Source: Acidimicrobiaceae bacterium
GTDB taxonomy: Bacteria; Actinomycetota; Acidimicrobiia; Acidimicrobiales; RAAP-2
NCBI GenBank assembly: GCA_003167415.1
Contig: PMTF01000003.1
Span: 1-49,491 of the forward strand
Direction of reading: 5' to 3'
DNA length: 49,491 nucleotides
Position 1 is the first letter of the stretch. Each line of letters begins with the position of its first letter. Positions 1 to 7,554 of this stretch are shown here, piece after piece. Below the pieces are notes generated by a model that searched no databases, was not told where the DNA came from, and saw only the letters and a program-made list of their open reading frames with translations. A program made the position numbers and the translations under genes.

Positions 1-1
1 G

Positions 2-205
2 CGCGTGCTGAGTCGACTGGTGGCCGAGGACGCCAAACACTCACCACTGACTCAAATGGGTCGAGGCAGCACGGTCAACATCAGACTTGATCGACCGACG
101 ACCTTCGAACTCGACGGGGGCGCTCGGAAGGCGAAAAAGAAGTTCCGAGCCAGCGTCGATCGCGGTGCGATCACCGTCTGCGTACCGAAGAAGGAGGAAG
201 AATGA
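2..205 (+). CDS. Diacylglycerol/lipid kinase-like protein, C-terminal fragment (runs off the window start)
   Basis: Only the last 67 or so residues lie in the window; the frame is open to the left edge, so the GTG at base 5 need not be the true start. The fragment contains VNIRLDRPTTFELDGG followed by a basic stretch and ITVCVP, which resembles the C-terminal beta-sandwich end of the DAGK_cat/YegS/BmrU lipid kinase family, where the last strands carry an ELDG-type motif. Such enzymes phosphorylate diacylglycerol or related lipids with ATP at the membrane. Its stop overlaps the next start (ATGA), so it is co-transcribed with three more envelope-lipid genes. The family call rests on the tail alone, because the nucleotide-binding GGDGT region is off the window. 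Confidence 0.6.
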   Translation, partial: RVLSRLVAEDAKHSPLTQMGRGSTVNIRLDRPTTFELDGGARKAKKKFRASVDRGAITVCVPKKEEE

Positions 206-1179
206 GTAGCGCTACCCTCGTTCCCGAGACTCGTGGTCTCACTGGTGACGACGCGTGGGCCGTGCTAAAACGCACTGGCTGGGGTCGCATTGCCAAAGAC
301 GCCTTTAAGAGGCTGCGGGTGGCCGACGGTTTCAGTCACGTGCGCTCGTTGGCCTTTTTGATCTCGCTCGTCGCCATCGAAGGATTGATCGCCATTGTCG
401 GGCTCGCGAGCGTTTTACATAAGGGTGAAGTCAGCAATATGATCGACGCCGCCGTGCGCCGAACCATTCCCGGTCCGGCCGGCCACGTACTGACGACCGC
501 TGTGACTCAAGCCCACCGCGTCGCCGCGGGACATCACTACACCGCGCTTCTCTTCGGGGTGATTGGTGCGCTGGTGGTAGCGACCACGGCCATGGGTCAA
601 CTCGAACGCGGACTCAATCGAATTTACGGGGTCGAGCAAGATCGCCCCACGATGAAGAAGTACGGACTCGCGTTATTCTTCGCGCTCAGCGTCGGCACGC
701 TCGGGGCGGCGGCCTTCGTGTGCCTAGCCTTTGGCCGGAACCTCTTCATCTCCATTCACAATGACACGCTTACGTCGGCGTGGTCAGTGGCGCGCTGGCC
801 ACTCGGTGTGGTTTTGGCGGCCATTGCGGTCACCGTGCTCTTTCGCTGGTCACCGCGACGTTGTCAACCTCGATTGTCGTGGCTCGCCTTCGGCTCGGGG
901 ATCTCGGTCTTCTTGTGGGGGTTGTCGACGGTCGGCCTCGGTCTGTTCTACGGGTCGAGTTCGTCTTTTGGGGCGACGTACGGCCCACTGGCTGGGGTGG
1001 TGGCGTTGCTCGTATGGAGTTTGTTGTCCAGTTTCTCCTTGTTTTACGGTGCCGCGGTGGCGGCCCAACTCGAGGCGCTCCGAACCGGCGAACCCGCGCC
1101 CCAGGACGCCGAGAAGGTCGCCGAGTCAGATCCCGCGAGTGATCCAACGCAACAAAAGGTAGAAGCGCGTGACCGATGA
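202..1179 (+). CDS. YihY/BrkB-family integral membrane protein
   Basis: This 325-residue protein has about six hydrophobic segments between roughly residues 45 and 295, with a short cytosolic N terminus and a polar, acidic C terminus. The pattern matches the YihY/virulence factor BrkB family: a first helix after an FSHVRSLAF-type stretch, the conserved TTAMGQLERGLNRIYGV region near residue 130, and a late GATYGPLAGVVALLVW segment. The molecular function of the family is unsettled; it was once annotated as ribonuclease BN in error, and transport or lipid-related roles have been proposed. Its ATG overlaps the upstream kinase stop by 4 nt and its end overlaps the next gene by 11 nt, so it belongs to a four-gene envelope-lipid operon. 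Confidence 0.82.
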   Translation: MSSATLVPETRGLTGDDAWAVLKRTGWGRIAKDAFKRLRVADGFSHVRSLAFLISLVAIEGLIAIVGLASVLHKGEVSNMIDAAVRRTIPGPAGHVLTTAVTQAHRVAAGHHYTALLFGVIGALVVATTAMGQLERGLNRIYGVEQDRPTMKKYGLALFFALSVGTLGAAAFVCLAFGRNLFISIHNDTLTSAWSVARWPLGVVLAAIAVTVLFRWSPRRCQPRLSWLAFGSGISVFLWGLSTVGLGLFYGSSSSFGATYGPLAGVVALLVWSLLSSFSLFYGAAVAAQLEALRTGEPAPQDAEKVAESDPASDPTQQKVEARDR

Positions 1180-2365
1180 AGACGCTTCCAGTTCGGCGGC
1201 GGTTCCGGCCGAGCTGATTGACCGGGTGAGACGCACGCTCGAAGGCGTCATCGGGGTTCCCGCGAGCGAGGGCAATCGTGTCACGGTGCTGCACAACGGA
1301 TGTGAGATCTTCCCGGCGATGCTGGACGCTATTCGTGGCGCCGAGCACACGGTCGACTTTCTCACTTTTGTCTACTGGAAAGGCGAGGTCGGTATCGAAA
1401 TGGCCGAGGCCCTCGGTCGTCGGGCCCAGGCCGGGGTCCGCGTTCGGGTGCTCTTGGACGCGTGGGGGTCGCGACCGATCGAGAGTCATCTGATCGACGA
1501 CATGACGAAATCGGGGGTCCAAGTACGTTGGTTCCGGCCCTTGAGTCGGGTTCGCCTGGGCGAGGTCAACCACCGCACGCATCGCAAGGTCCTCGTGGTC
1601 GACGAGTCGGTGGCCTTTACCGGTGGCGTGGGCATCTCTGATCTCTGGAAGGGCGACGCGCGCAACGAACACGAATGGCGCGATACCCACTTCAAAGTCG
1701 AGGGCGCCGCCGTTGACGGGCTGCGCGCTGCGTTCTTGGACAATTGGTCCGAGACCGGCGCAGCGATCTTTGACTCGGAGTGCGACCGCTTTCCCCGTCA
1801 GCCCTCGCCCGGTCAGAGCGTCATCCAGTGCGTACGCGGCGCTTCGGCCATGGGCGGGAGCGAACTGGCCGGCGTCTTTCGGGCCCTCTTGCAGTTGACC
1901 CAACGCCATCTGCGTGTGACGACCGCCTACTTCGTACCCGACGACGATCTGACGAGGCGACTCTGCGAAGCGTCGGCGCGCGGGGTGCAGGTACAGATCC
2001 TCCTTCCCGGCCCCTTTGCCGATAAACGCTTCGTGCAGTTGGCGGCTGAGGAGAACTACGAGGAACTCATCGAGTCCGGGGTCGAACTTTGGAATTTTCA
2101 GCCGTCGATGATGCACGCCAAGATTATGACGGTGGACGGCCAGGTGGCCAACGTGGGCTCAGCGAATTTCAACTCCCGATCCCTCAACTGCGACGAAGAG
2201 ATCAACATGGTGATTTTCGATCCCTCGATCGTGCGCACCCTCGATGGCCACTTCGATGATGATCTCGAACGAAGTGTCCGGATCGATCCGAGCCGCTGGA
2301 AGAGTCGCTCGGGACTCCAACGCGTCAAAGAAAAACTCGTCGCTCCTTTGCGCCGCGTTTCGTAG
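1169..2365 (+). CDS. Phospholipase D-family protein, cardiolipin synthase-like
   Basis: This 398-residue protein has two HKD motifs, H138-x-K140-x4-D145 and H316-x-K318-x4-D323, each followed by a glycine/serine/asparagine segment (TGG, GSANFNSRS). Two HKD repeats in one chain form the active site of the PLD superfamily, and this layout is that of bacterial cardiolipin synthases, which join two phosphatidylglycerols or use phosphatidylethanolamine. Unlike classical ClsA, no N-terminal transmembrane helices are visible, so it may be soluble or peripheral, as in ClsB-type enzymes. The start is GTG, inside the end of the YihY gene. The neighbours (lipid kinase and PAP2 phosphatase) fit phospholipid remodelling. 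The exact substrate cannot be read from the sequence. Confidence 0.85.
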   Translation: MTDEDASSSAAVPAELIDRVRRTLEGVIGVPASEGNRVTVLHNGCEIFPAMLDAIRGAEHTVDFLTFVYWKGEVGIEMAEALGRRAQAGVRVRVLLDAWGSRPIESHLIDDMTKSGVQVRWFRPLSRVRLGEVNHRTHRKVLVVDESVAFTGGVGISDLWKGDARNEHEWRDTHFKVEGAAVDGLRAAFLDNWSETGAAIFDSECDRFPRQPSPGQSVIQCVRGASAMGGSELAGVFRALLQLTQRHLRVTTAYFVPDDDLTRRLCEASARGVQVQILLPGPFADKRFVQLAAEENYEELIESGVELWNFQPSMMHAKIMTVDGQVANVGSANFNSRSLNCDEEINMVIFDPSIVRTLDGHFDDDLERSVRIDPSRWKSRSGLQRVKEKLVAPLRRVS

Positions 2366-2376
2366 GGAGTTCCACG

Positions 2377-3234
2377 ATGCTCATTGTTTCGATCACCCTC
2401 CTCACGGTCATCATTCCCGGTGTCGCCGCCGGATTATTCGCGTACCGGTGGCCTCAGGCCGCACCCACGGCCCCCAAGATAAGTGTCCCGAAGGTCAAAC
2501 AGGAAGCTCGCCGACACCCCCGACTCGTCGCGTTCAGCCGATCACGACTTGATTCCGGCTCCGCCACGGGCCTCCTCTTGAGCGCCGCGATCTTCGTGTT
2601 CGTCGTAGGAGCCGCATTGGTGGCGATCGTGCTCGTCATGATTCACACCAACTCCGGATTCGCGCGACTCGATCGAAGCGTCAGTCTCTTCGGAGCGCAC
2701 CACGCCACGGCTCTTTCGACGGACTTCTTACGGTTCTACACCCAGCTTGGGGGCGCGCTGGTCATCGTCCCCCTCGGGGTCATCGTGGCGATTGCCGAAA
2801 CGATACGCCAGCGATCAGCCGCCGTATTCGCGTTCCTCACCTTGGTCGTAGGAGGACAGTTCCTTGTCGCCAATGTCGTCAAAGCGATTGTGGATCGAGC
2901 CCGCCCCAATTTTGACCAGCTGACTGGGTTCTCCGGTTCATCATTTCCGTCCGGTCATGCCGTGGCCGCCGCGGCGTGTTTGGCGGCGTTCGCTCTCGTG
3001 ATCGGGCGACGGCGCTCCCTTAGAGTGCGGGCAATTCTCGCCGGTCTCTCCGTCGGCCTCGCCACCGGCATTGCCTGCTGTCGGGTGATGCTCGGCGTGC
3101 ATTGGCTCACCGACGTTCTTGGCGGGTTGGCGCTGGGTTGGGCGTGGTTCGCGCTCTGTTCCATCGCCTTCGGCGGTTACCAGCTGCGATTCGGCGCCCC
3201 GGCGAAGACCGCCGAAGAAACCGTTCCCTCCTGA
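2377..3234 (+). CDS. PAP2-family membrane phosphatase
   Basis: This 285-residue membrane protein has an N-terminal hydrophobic helix, a basic linker (about 30-60) and at least five further helices. All three phosphatase motifs are present: K169-x6-R176-P177, P191-SG-H194, and R236-x5-H242-x3-D246. These define type 2 phosphatidic acid phosphatases, which remove phosphate from phosphatidate, phosphatidylglycerophosphate or polyprenyl diphosphates at the outer face of the membrane. It follows the PLD gene by 11 nt and closes the operon. A lipid kinase, a PLD and a PAP2 enzyme together suggest a phospholipid phosphorylation/dephosphorylation cycle. The real substrate is unknown, and undecaprenyl pyrophosphate is an alternative. 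Confidence 0.85.
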   Translation: MLIVSITLLTVIIPGVAAGLFAYRWPQAAPTAPKISVPKVKQEARRHPRLVAFSRSRLDSGSATGLLLSAAIFVFVVGAALVAIVLVMIHTNSGFARLDRSVSLFGAHHATALSTDFLRFYTQLGGALVIVPLGVIVAIAETIRQRSAAVFAFLTLVVGGQFLVANVVKAIVDRARPNFDQLTGFSGSSFPSGHAVAAAACLAAFALVIGRRRSLRVRAILAGLSVGLATGIACCRVMLGVHWLTDVLGGLALGWAWFALCSIAFGGYQLRFGAPAKTAEETVPS

Positions 3235-3347
3235 ATTCTTCACCGCGAACGGACGTCCGCTGTTCGTCAAGGAGTTCAACGTCAACGGGTTATAGGTCCA
3301 CCGGCCCTACCAGGATTTCGGCCGATGTCGCTTTCCTGTATCGGTGT

Positions 3348-4736
3348 TCACAGTCCCCCCGTAGCGAACAGTGCGATTGCCGCCGCCGCCATGATCGCGG
3401 CGGTGAGCCAACCCAGAATATTGGCGGTGATGCCGTTCACGCTTTTACCCATGAGGCTCTGACTACTCGACACTCGCATAACGACGAAGAGGAACGGCGC
3501 AGCGGCCACACCATTGATCACTGCTACTAAGACGAGCAGTTTGATTGGATTAACTTGCAAGAGACTGAACGCGGTGCCGCCGACTGTTCCTAGGGCGAGA
3601 AGGCCGTAGAAGACAGGCGCTTGGCGGATGGAACGACTAAAGCCCCACTCCTTGCCGAGTAGGCCCGCCATACCGACCGACCCCGAGGCCGCGAGTACGG
3701 GGACCGCCAACAGACCGCTGCCAATGAATCCAAGGGCAAAGATCGCGCTCGCGAAGGGTCCGGCGAAGGGTCGGAGGGCTTTTGCGGCCTGGGCCGCGCT
3801 TTGAATGTGGGTGAGGTGGTGGATATGGAGCGTCTGAGCGGTGGCCACGATTATGGCAAACATGACGACATTGGAGAACGCCATACCGGTGAACACGTCG
3901 AGACGACTCATTCGCTCTTTGCTCCCAGCCCGGCGACGACTCAGCCGTTTGAGGGGTAGCGGCTCTTCGCCGCCTTCGGGTGCGTCACGCATCTCTTCGA
4001 TCCGGTGCGCACTTTGCCAGAAAAAGAGATACGGAGAGATCGTGGTGCCGAGCACCGCGACCAAAAGTGCCAGGTACGTCTTGTTCAACTGGATGTGGGG
4101 AACGACGGTGTACGTAAGCACCTTGCTCCACTGATGGGTGACCAGGATCGCGACCACCACGTACGCCAACAGCGGCGCGCACAGCACTTTGAACCCAAGG
4201 GCGATTCGAGCAAACGAACCAATGACCAACAACCACGTGATCGCCGCGCCCGCCAGGAGCGCCCAGAGCCAGGTGGGGCCAGCATGGAGAAGGTTCATAC
4301 CCGAGCCAATGGCGACCAAGTCGGCGGCGATGTTAAGTCCATTGGCGATGATGAGGACGATGAGGAGTACGCCGATGATCGCTCGACCGGTCCGGTGGAA
4401 TCGCTTGACTGCCAACTCGCCCAGGCCCGTGCCGGTCGCGAGGGCCGTTCGATCGCAGATCTCCTGGACCGCCGCCATCAGCGGAAAGGTGATCAATGCG
4501 GTCCAAATGAAAACCAGACCGAACTGTGCTCCGGCTTGGGAGTACGTGGCGATTCCGGAGGGGTCGTCGTCGGACGCTCCGGTCACTAATCCCGGCCCCA
4601 TGGCCCTCAGGTACTGGCGCCAAATCGGACCCTCGTGCTCGGGGGTGAGATCGAATTCCGATTGGTGCTTGGACGAGGGAGCGGGTTTTACGACCTTCTT
4701 TCGCGAATTCGATTTGTGCCTACGGTCGATCGCCAT
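3348..4736 (-). CDS. Nramp-family divalent metal transporter with divergent metal site
   Basis: This 462-residue protein has a charged cytosolic N terminus (about 1-38) and about eleven transmembrane segments. The helix 1 motif reads D58-P-S-G61 where manganese/iron Nramp proteins have DPGN. The helix 6 motif reads GTTISPYLFFWQ (about 230-241) where they have GATVMPHNLFLH. The aspartate ligand is therefore kept, while the Asn, Met and His positions become Gly, Ser and Tyr. A polar loop rich in Arg, Lys and Glu (about 245-280) separates helices 6 and 7. Membership of the family is clear. The substrate is inferred to differ from Mn2+/Fe2+, because the sulfur ligand that selects transition metals is missing; magnesium-type Nramp relatives also lack it. 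The ATG has a GGAG site just upstream. No clear terminator separates it from the convergent lipid operon. Confidence 0.85.
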   Translation of the reverse strand: MAIDRRHKSNSRKKVVKPAPSSKHQSEFDLTPEHEGPIWRQYLRAMGPGLVTGASDDDPSGIATYSQAGAQFGLVFIWTALITFPLMAAVQEICDRTALATGTGLGELAVKRFHRTGRAIIGVLLIVLIIANGLNIAADLVAIGSGMNLLHAGPTWLWALLAGAAITWLLVIGSFARIALGFKVLCAPLLAYVVVAILVTHQWSKVLTYTVVPHIQLNKTYLALLVAVLGTTISPYLFFWQSAHRIEEMRDAPEGGEEPLPLKRLSRRRAGSKERMSRLDVFTGMAFSNVVMFAIIVATAQTLHIHHLTHIQSAAQAAKALRPFAGPFASAIFALGFIGSGLLAVPVLAASGSVGMAGLLGKEWGFSRSIRQAPVFYGLLALGTVGGTAFSLLQVNPIKLLVLVAVINGVAAAPFLFVVMRVSSSQSLMGKSVNGITANILGWLTAAIMAAAAIALFATGGL

Positions 4737-4955
4737 TTATCAACTCCAATGAACCTGACCTTCAAAGTCCTTCGAACATTAGCCAAGTAATCGGTGATTC
4801 TGGTGCACTTCAAATATCGACCGACAAGTTAGGTTGCAAAAACTTCGATGAGCGGGGCGTCGCCGTGGTTGGTCCACGCCGAAGGAAAGTCAAGGTGTAG
4901 TTCGGCCTCCTTGGGACAAGTTCAGAAGCTTTGGCTTGATATTTCCTAGAAGGTG

Positions 4956-5135
4956 TTACGCATCGAACCGGGATGTCAATTCCGTCGTTACGGCCACTGA
5001 GACTCCGTTCGCCACAAGGTCCATTGCTGTTGCCGCACCAAGTCCACGCGATCCCCCGGTTACGACGGCCAGCTTGCCTGTCAAGTCTGGAGACGTCGCC
5101 GAGGACTGACATTCGGAAACTCCTGATTCGCTCAT
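4956..5135 (-). pseudogene. Truncated short-chain dehydrogenase (N-terminal Rossmann part only)
   Basis: This 59-codon frame, below the length of most gene calls, starts with ATG 14 nt after the stop of the Ddn-like gene. It reads LTGKLAVVTGGSRGLGAATA near residues 18-37, the beta1-alphaA NAD(P)-binding motif (TGxxxGxG) of short-chain dehydrogenases, and then continues ANGVSVAVTT before an early TAA. Functional members have about 250 residues including a YxxxK active site; none of that follows in any frame I could read. It looks like the surviving 5' end of a dehydrogenase that once sat in an operon with the upstream oxidoreductase. A programmed or sequencing frameshift is not supported, since no continuation of the fold is visible. 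Confidence 0.65.
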
Positions 5136-5149
5136 TGAGCGGCCTCCTC

Positions 5150-5644
5150 CTATTCGACGTCATTCCGATGACCATCAATGACATGCCATCGAACGATGCA
5201 AAACCCGTGTTCGATGGCTGCATTGAGGCTTGCCCGGTCGAGATGGCCCTCTGAGTTAGATGGAATCGCCACGAATCGTCGTACGCTCGGATTCTTCGCG
5301 GCCATCAAGGCAAGTAGTTGCTCAACCTGGTTCGGGTCTCTCACGAGTTCCGGACGAGCAGCGAAGTCGCGTCCGCTCAAGCGGATTCTTATCGGCTCTC
5401 CATTGGCGAGGTTGAGTTTCCACTTTCCGCCGCCGGGAGTAAGTAACACGTCCTTGTCCCGCACGAAACTAACCGGCTGTCGGTACGCGCGGCCCGTTTT
5501 GTGTCCCTTGTACGAGATCAACATAAGTCTTGATCCGAGTGGCGTCGCGAAAGGTAAACCAAGAACAAGACGCATCGGCACGTTGACGACTCGAAATACT
5601 CGCGCTTGGATTCGGCGGCTCATAGGTCGTGCGTCTGCGGTCAC
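5150..5644 (-). CDS. Ddn-like nitroreductase family deazaflavin-dependent oxidoreductase
   Basis: This 164-residue protein has the compact split-barrel pattern of the Ddn/FDO family (nitroreductase family deazaflavin-dependent oxidoreductase). A basic N-terminal helix is followed by SYKGHKTGRAYRQPVSF (about 44-60), then DKDVLLTPGGGKWKLNL (about 63-79), corresponding to the phosphate- and cofactor-contacting strands of F420-binding members. Relatives reduce quinones or nitroimidazoles with reduced F420; cofactor use here is inferred. It is divergent from a TetR gene, with a shared palindrome between them, so repression by that regulator is likely. A truncated dehydrogenase lies 14 nt downstream. 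Confidence 0.75.
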   Translation of the reverse strand: MTADARPMSRRIQARVFRVVNVPMRLVLGLPFATPLGSRLMLISYKGHKTGRAYRQPVSFVRDKDVLLTPGGGKWKLNLANGEPIRIRLSGRDFAARPELVRDPNQVEQLLALMAAKNPSVRRFVAIPSNSEGHLDRASLNAAIEHGFCIVRWHVIDGHRNDVE

Positions 5645-5685
5645 GTTTCACCTGCTCCTAATGTCCCCGGTGATCAAATTCGTCT

Positions 5686-5691
5686 ATTATA
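5686..5691 (-). promoter_or_regulatory. Candidate -10 box for the Ddn-like gene
   Basis: On the minus strand this reads TATAAT, a perfect -10 hexamer, 42 nt upstream of the ATG at 5644. A partial -35 (CAGACA at 5712-5707) lies 15 nt upstream, a slightly short spacing. It abuts the palindromic operator, so the bound repressor would cover the promoter. Confidence 0.5.
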
Positions 5692-5693
5692 TT

Positions 5694-5716
5694 TAATCAG
5701 ATTGTCTGTCTGATTA
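5694..5716. promoter_or_regulatory. Palindromic operator between the TetR and Ddn-like genes
   Basis: A perfect inverted repeat, TAATCAGA (5694-5701) and TCTGATTA (5709-5716), is separated by 7 nt, for a total of 23 bp. It sits in the 104-bp divergent region and touches both -10 boxes. Size and position fit a TetR dimer site controlling its own gene and the oxidoreductase. Binding is inferred. Confidence 0.65.
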
Positions 5717-5720
5717 TAAT
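5715..5720 (+). promoter_or_regulatory. Candidate -10 box for the TetR gene
   Basis: This reads TATAAT, a perfect -10 hexamer, 28 nt before the GTG start of the regulator. The only -35-like element at 17-bp spacing is the weak TTTAAT at 5692-5697. The box overlaps the right arm of the operator, which is consistent with autoregulation. Confidence 0.5.
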
Positions 5721-5748
5721 AGCGAGGAGAAGTGCGAGTGTCCAGAAC

Positions 5749-6384
5749 GTGAGTCCACGGCCCTATCAACTCGGTGCGAGGCGAGTCCGGATCGACGACT
5801 CTCGTCGAAAGATCATCGATGCTGCGCGGGCCCTACTCACCGAGTCGTCCTCCTACACCACATTCACAATGGATGCTGTCGCGAAGAAGGCCGACGTCGC
5901 TCGTGCCACCATCTATTACCAGTTTGAAACCAAGATTGGCCTTATCGAGGCAGTTTGTGATGCCCTCGCTGAAGACGGGCAGATGTCAGAGCTCGCCTCC
6001 GCATTTATGAACCCCGATCCAATCGAGGCATTAACTATTTTCATTGCTTGCTTTGCCCGATTCTGGAATAGTGACCAACTCGTGATGCGCCGACTCCGAT
6101 CGCTTGCCCGACTTGAACAAGAAGTGGGCGCGGTCATTTCGGCCCGGGACGAAAGGCGCAGTTCGGGCTTGGTGGTCTTGGTCGGAAGACTATCTGACCA
6201 GCACTTCCTCGCCGTCGAGCCGGATCGGGCCGTACAGATACTGTTCACCCTCACCAGCTTTGAAACATTCGATTCGTTGGCCGCTGACAATCTGTCGATG
6301 ACAGAGGTTGAAGGTGAAATCCTCGCCATGGCCGAGGTAATTTGGAGGGATCCAAAGAAGACACGATTGACTGATACGCCCTGA
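5749..6384 (+). CDS. TetR-family transcriptional regulator
   Basis: This 211-residue protein has the TetR DNA-binding domain at about residues 16-65: RRKIIDAARALL, then a helix-turn-helix with FTMDAVAKKADVARATIYYQF. The rest is an all-helical ligand-binding and dimer domain that cannot be matched to a specific inducer. GTG is the only usable start in frame: an upstream GTG at 5738 hits a stop after four codons, and there is no in-frame alternative. The AGGAG site is rather far upstream (about 18 nt). It is divergent from the Ddn-like gene, with a palindrome between them, so it probably represses that gene and itself. The inducer is unknown, perhaps a xenobiotic or quinone judging from the target. 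Confidence 0.85.
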   Translation: MSPRPYQLGARRVRIDDSRRKIIDAARALLTESSSYTTFTMDAVAKKADVARATIYYQFETKIGLIEAVCDALAEDGQMSELASAFMNPDPIEALTIFIACFARFWNSDQLVMRRLRSLARLEQEVGAVISARDERRSSGLVVLVGRLSDQHFLAVEPDRAVQILFTLTSFETFDSLAADNLSMTEVEGEILAMAEVIWRDPKKTRLTDTP

Positions 6385-6492
6385 GGTAAAGACCCAATTA
6401 TGCGCCAATTGAACTTCCTGAAGAGCATGTAATGCACGATGAGCGTCAACTAGCAATTGGGACTCTCGAACATAGGAAGGGCACCGGGCGAT

Positions 6493-7143
6493 ATGGCGAG
6501 ATTGCGGGATAACGACCTCTGGGCGCTGGTGCGCGCCGAACGGGCTGCGCTTGCGGAGGACCTGTCGGGTCTCAATGCCGAGCAGTGGCGCCACGGCACC
6601 CTGTGCGGACAGTGGGACGTCGAGGAGGTCGTCGCTCATCTCACCGCCGCGGCAAGCCTCAATCAGTGGCGATGGGTGCGTAGCATGCTCGGCGCGCGTT
6701 TTCGTGCCGATGTGCACAACCAGCGCCGGTTGGTCGAGCATCGGGGCAGCACCCCCGCCGAGACTCTCGAACGGTTCCACGCCATCATCGGCAGCACCGC
6801 GGCCCCCTCGGGACACACCCCGGCCTACTTAGGCGAGGTCGTCGTGCACGCTCAAGACATCCGTCAGCCACTGGGACTGACCCGGACACCAAACGTTGAT
6901 GCGCTGACGCCCGTGGCTGACTTCTTTGCGCGCCGCGACTTCGCGGTTGCCAGCCGGACCACCGTTGCCGGTCTGCAGCTGCGCGCAGACGATGGACCGT
7001 TTGCCACGAGCACCGGACCACTGATCACCGGATCGACCCTCGCGCTGGTGATGAGCATGGCTGGCCGCGCTCCGTACATTGGCGAGCTCGACGGCCCGGG
7101 CGTACCGACACTGCGGGCACGCGTCCACGGTGCTGCAGCGTGA
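6493..7143 (+). CDS. Maleylpyruvate isomerase family mycothiol-dependent enzyme
   Basis: The sequence fits the actinobacterial TIGR03083-type family (DinB-like four-helix bundle): an N-terminal ERAALAEDLSGLNAEQW helix, then TLCGQWDVEEVVAHL, with the conserved W and AHL histidine that align with the metal-binding helix, and later GEVVVHAQDIRQPLG with two further candidate metal ligands (HAQD). Family members use mycothiol as cofactor for isomerisation or transfer. I place the start at ATG 6493, behind AGGAAGG, rather than at the TTG at 6457; this gives 216 residues. The substrate is unknown and no aromatic-degradation genes are adjacent. It lies alone after the TetR gene. Confidence 0.75.
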   Translation: MARLRDNDLWALVRAERAALAEDLSGLNAEQWRHGTLCGQWDVEEVVAHLTAAASLNQWRWVRSMLGARFRADVHNQRRLVEHRGSTPAETLERFHAIIGSTAAPSGHTPAYLGEVVVHAQDIRQPLGLTRTPNVDALTPVADFFARRDFAVASRTTVAGLQLRADDGPFATSTGPLITGSTLALVMSMAGRAPYIGELDGPGVPTLRARVHGAAA

Positions 7144-7266
7144 ACGATAGCGCCTTTGAACTCACGACGAACCTTGAAGACGAGGTCGCCTTCCGCGTGT
7201 AACGCCGCCTCCGCCGAGACCAACACCGTCTACGGATCTTCCGCGGTCACCTAATGCACTGCCATC

Positions 7267-7488
7267 ATGAGCATCGACAATCAAAACGCCCGTCAGTTTA
7301 TTTGGTTGACGCAGATTCCAATTGCCTGCACGCTCTCAGCAGCCGATAGAACGAATCGTGATGACGAGTGGCGGCAGTTCCTCGACGCCAGCGTCGTTGA
7401 GTCCGTGTCGACAACGTCACGCGACCAAGGGGCAGAACGCACCGCTCCGCCTATAGAGGGCCGCTTCCATAGTGTTCGCGTGACGTAG
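7267..7488 (+). pseudogene. Small conserved-type protein, probably broken (low confidence)
   Basis: This 73-codon frame contains IPIACTLSAADRTNRDDEWRQFL (about 17-39), shown here only by its key residues Cys21, Trp35 and the surrounding acidic/basic helix. That pattern resembles the N-terminal half of small uncharacterised actinobacterial proteins of about 100 residues. The remainder, rich in Ser, Thr and Arg, does not continue that pattern, and the frame ends early. I take it as a truncated or frameshifted remnant. No good ribosome-binding site precedes the ATG. It lies in the 422-bp gap between the mycothiol enzyme and the EF-G paralogue; the rest of that gap holds only the inverted repeats listed next. 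Confidence 0.3.
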
Positions 7489-7554
7489 TCGATCGGGCCC
7501 GTGCGGCCCGGTGCAACGCTCGTTCGCGCGGACTACGTTATGGGCAGCAGCCCA
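7483..7554 (+). promoter_or_regulatory. Nested inverted repeats in the leader of the EF-G paralogue
   Basis: Three perfect inverted repeats lie within 72 nt, ending 11 nt before the start codon. An outer stem ACGTAGTC (7483-7490) pairs with GACTACGT (7531-7538). Inside it CGGGCC (7494-7499) pairs with GGCCCG (7505-7510) around a 5-nt loop. After it TGGGC (7541-7545) pairs with GCCCA (7550-7554) around a 4-nt loop. The layout would suit a structured mRNA leader or a large operator. It matches no riboswitch class I know. Confidence 0.4.

Noticed and set aside
830-2116. A 428-codon frame on the minus strand across the YihY and PLD genes
   Set aside because: It is antisense to two genes with clear membrane or catalytic motifs, and its composition is arginine-rich and disordered.
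4810-5223. A 137-codon minus-strand frame
   Set aside because: It overlaps the end of the Ddn-like gene and reads the truncated SDR in the wrong frame; the +1-shifted 59-codon frame carries the real nucleotide-binding motif.
6864-7226. A minus-strand frame at the end of the mycothiol enzyme gene
   Set aside because: Its first 28 residues look protein-like, but the rest is antisense to the enzyme gene. There was not enough support for a gene.
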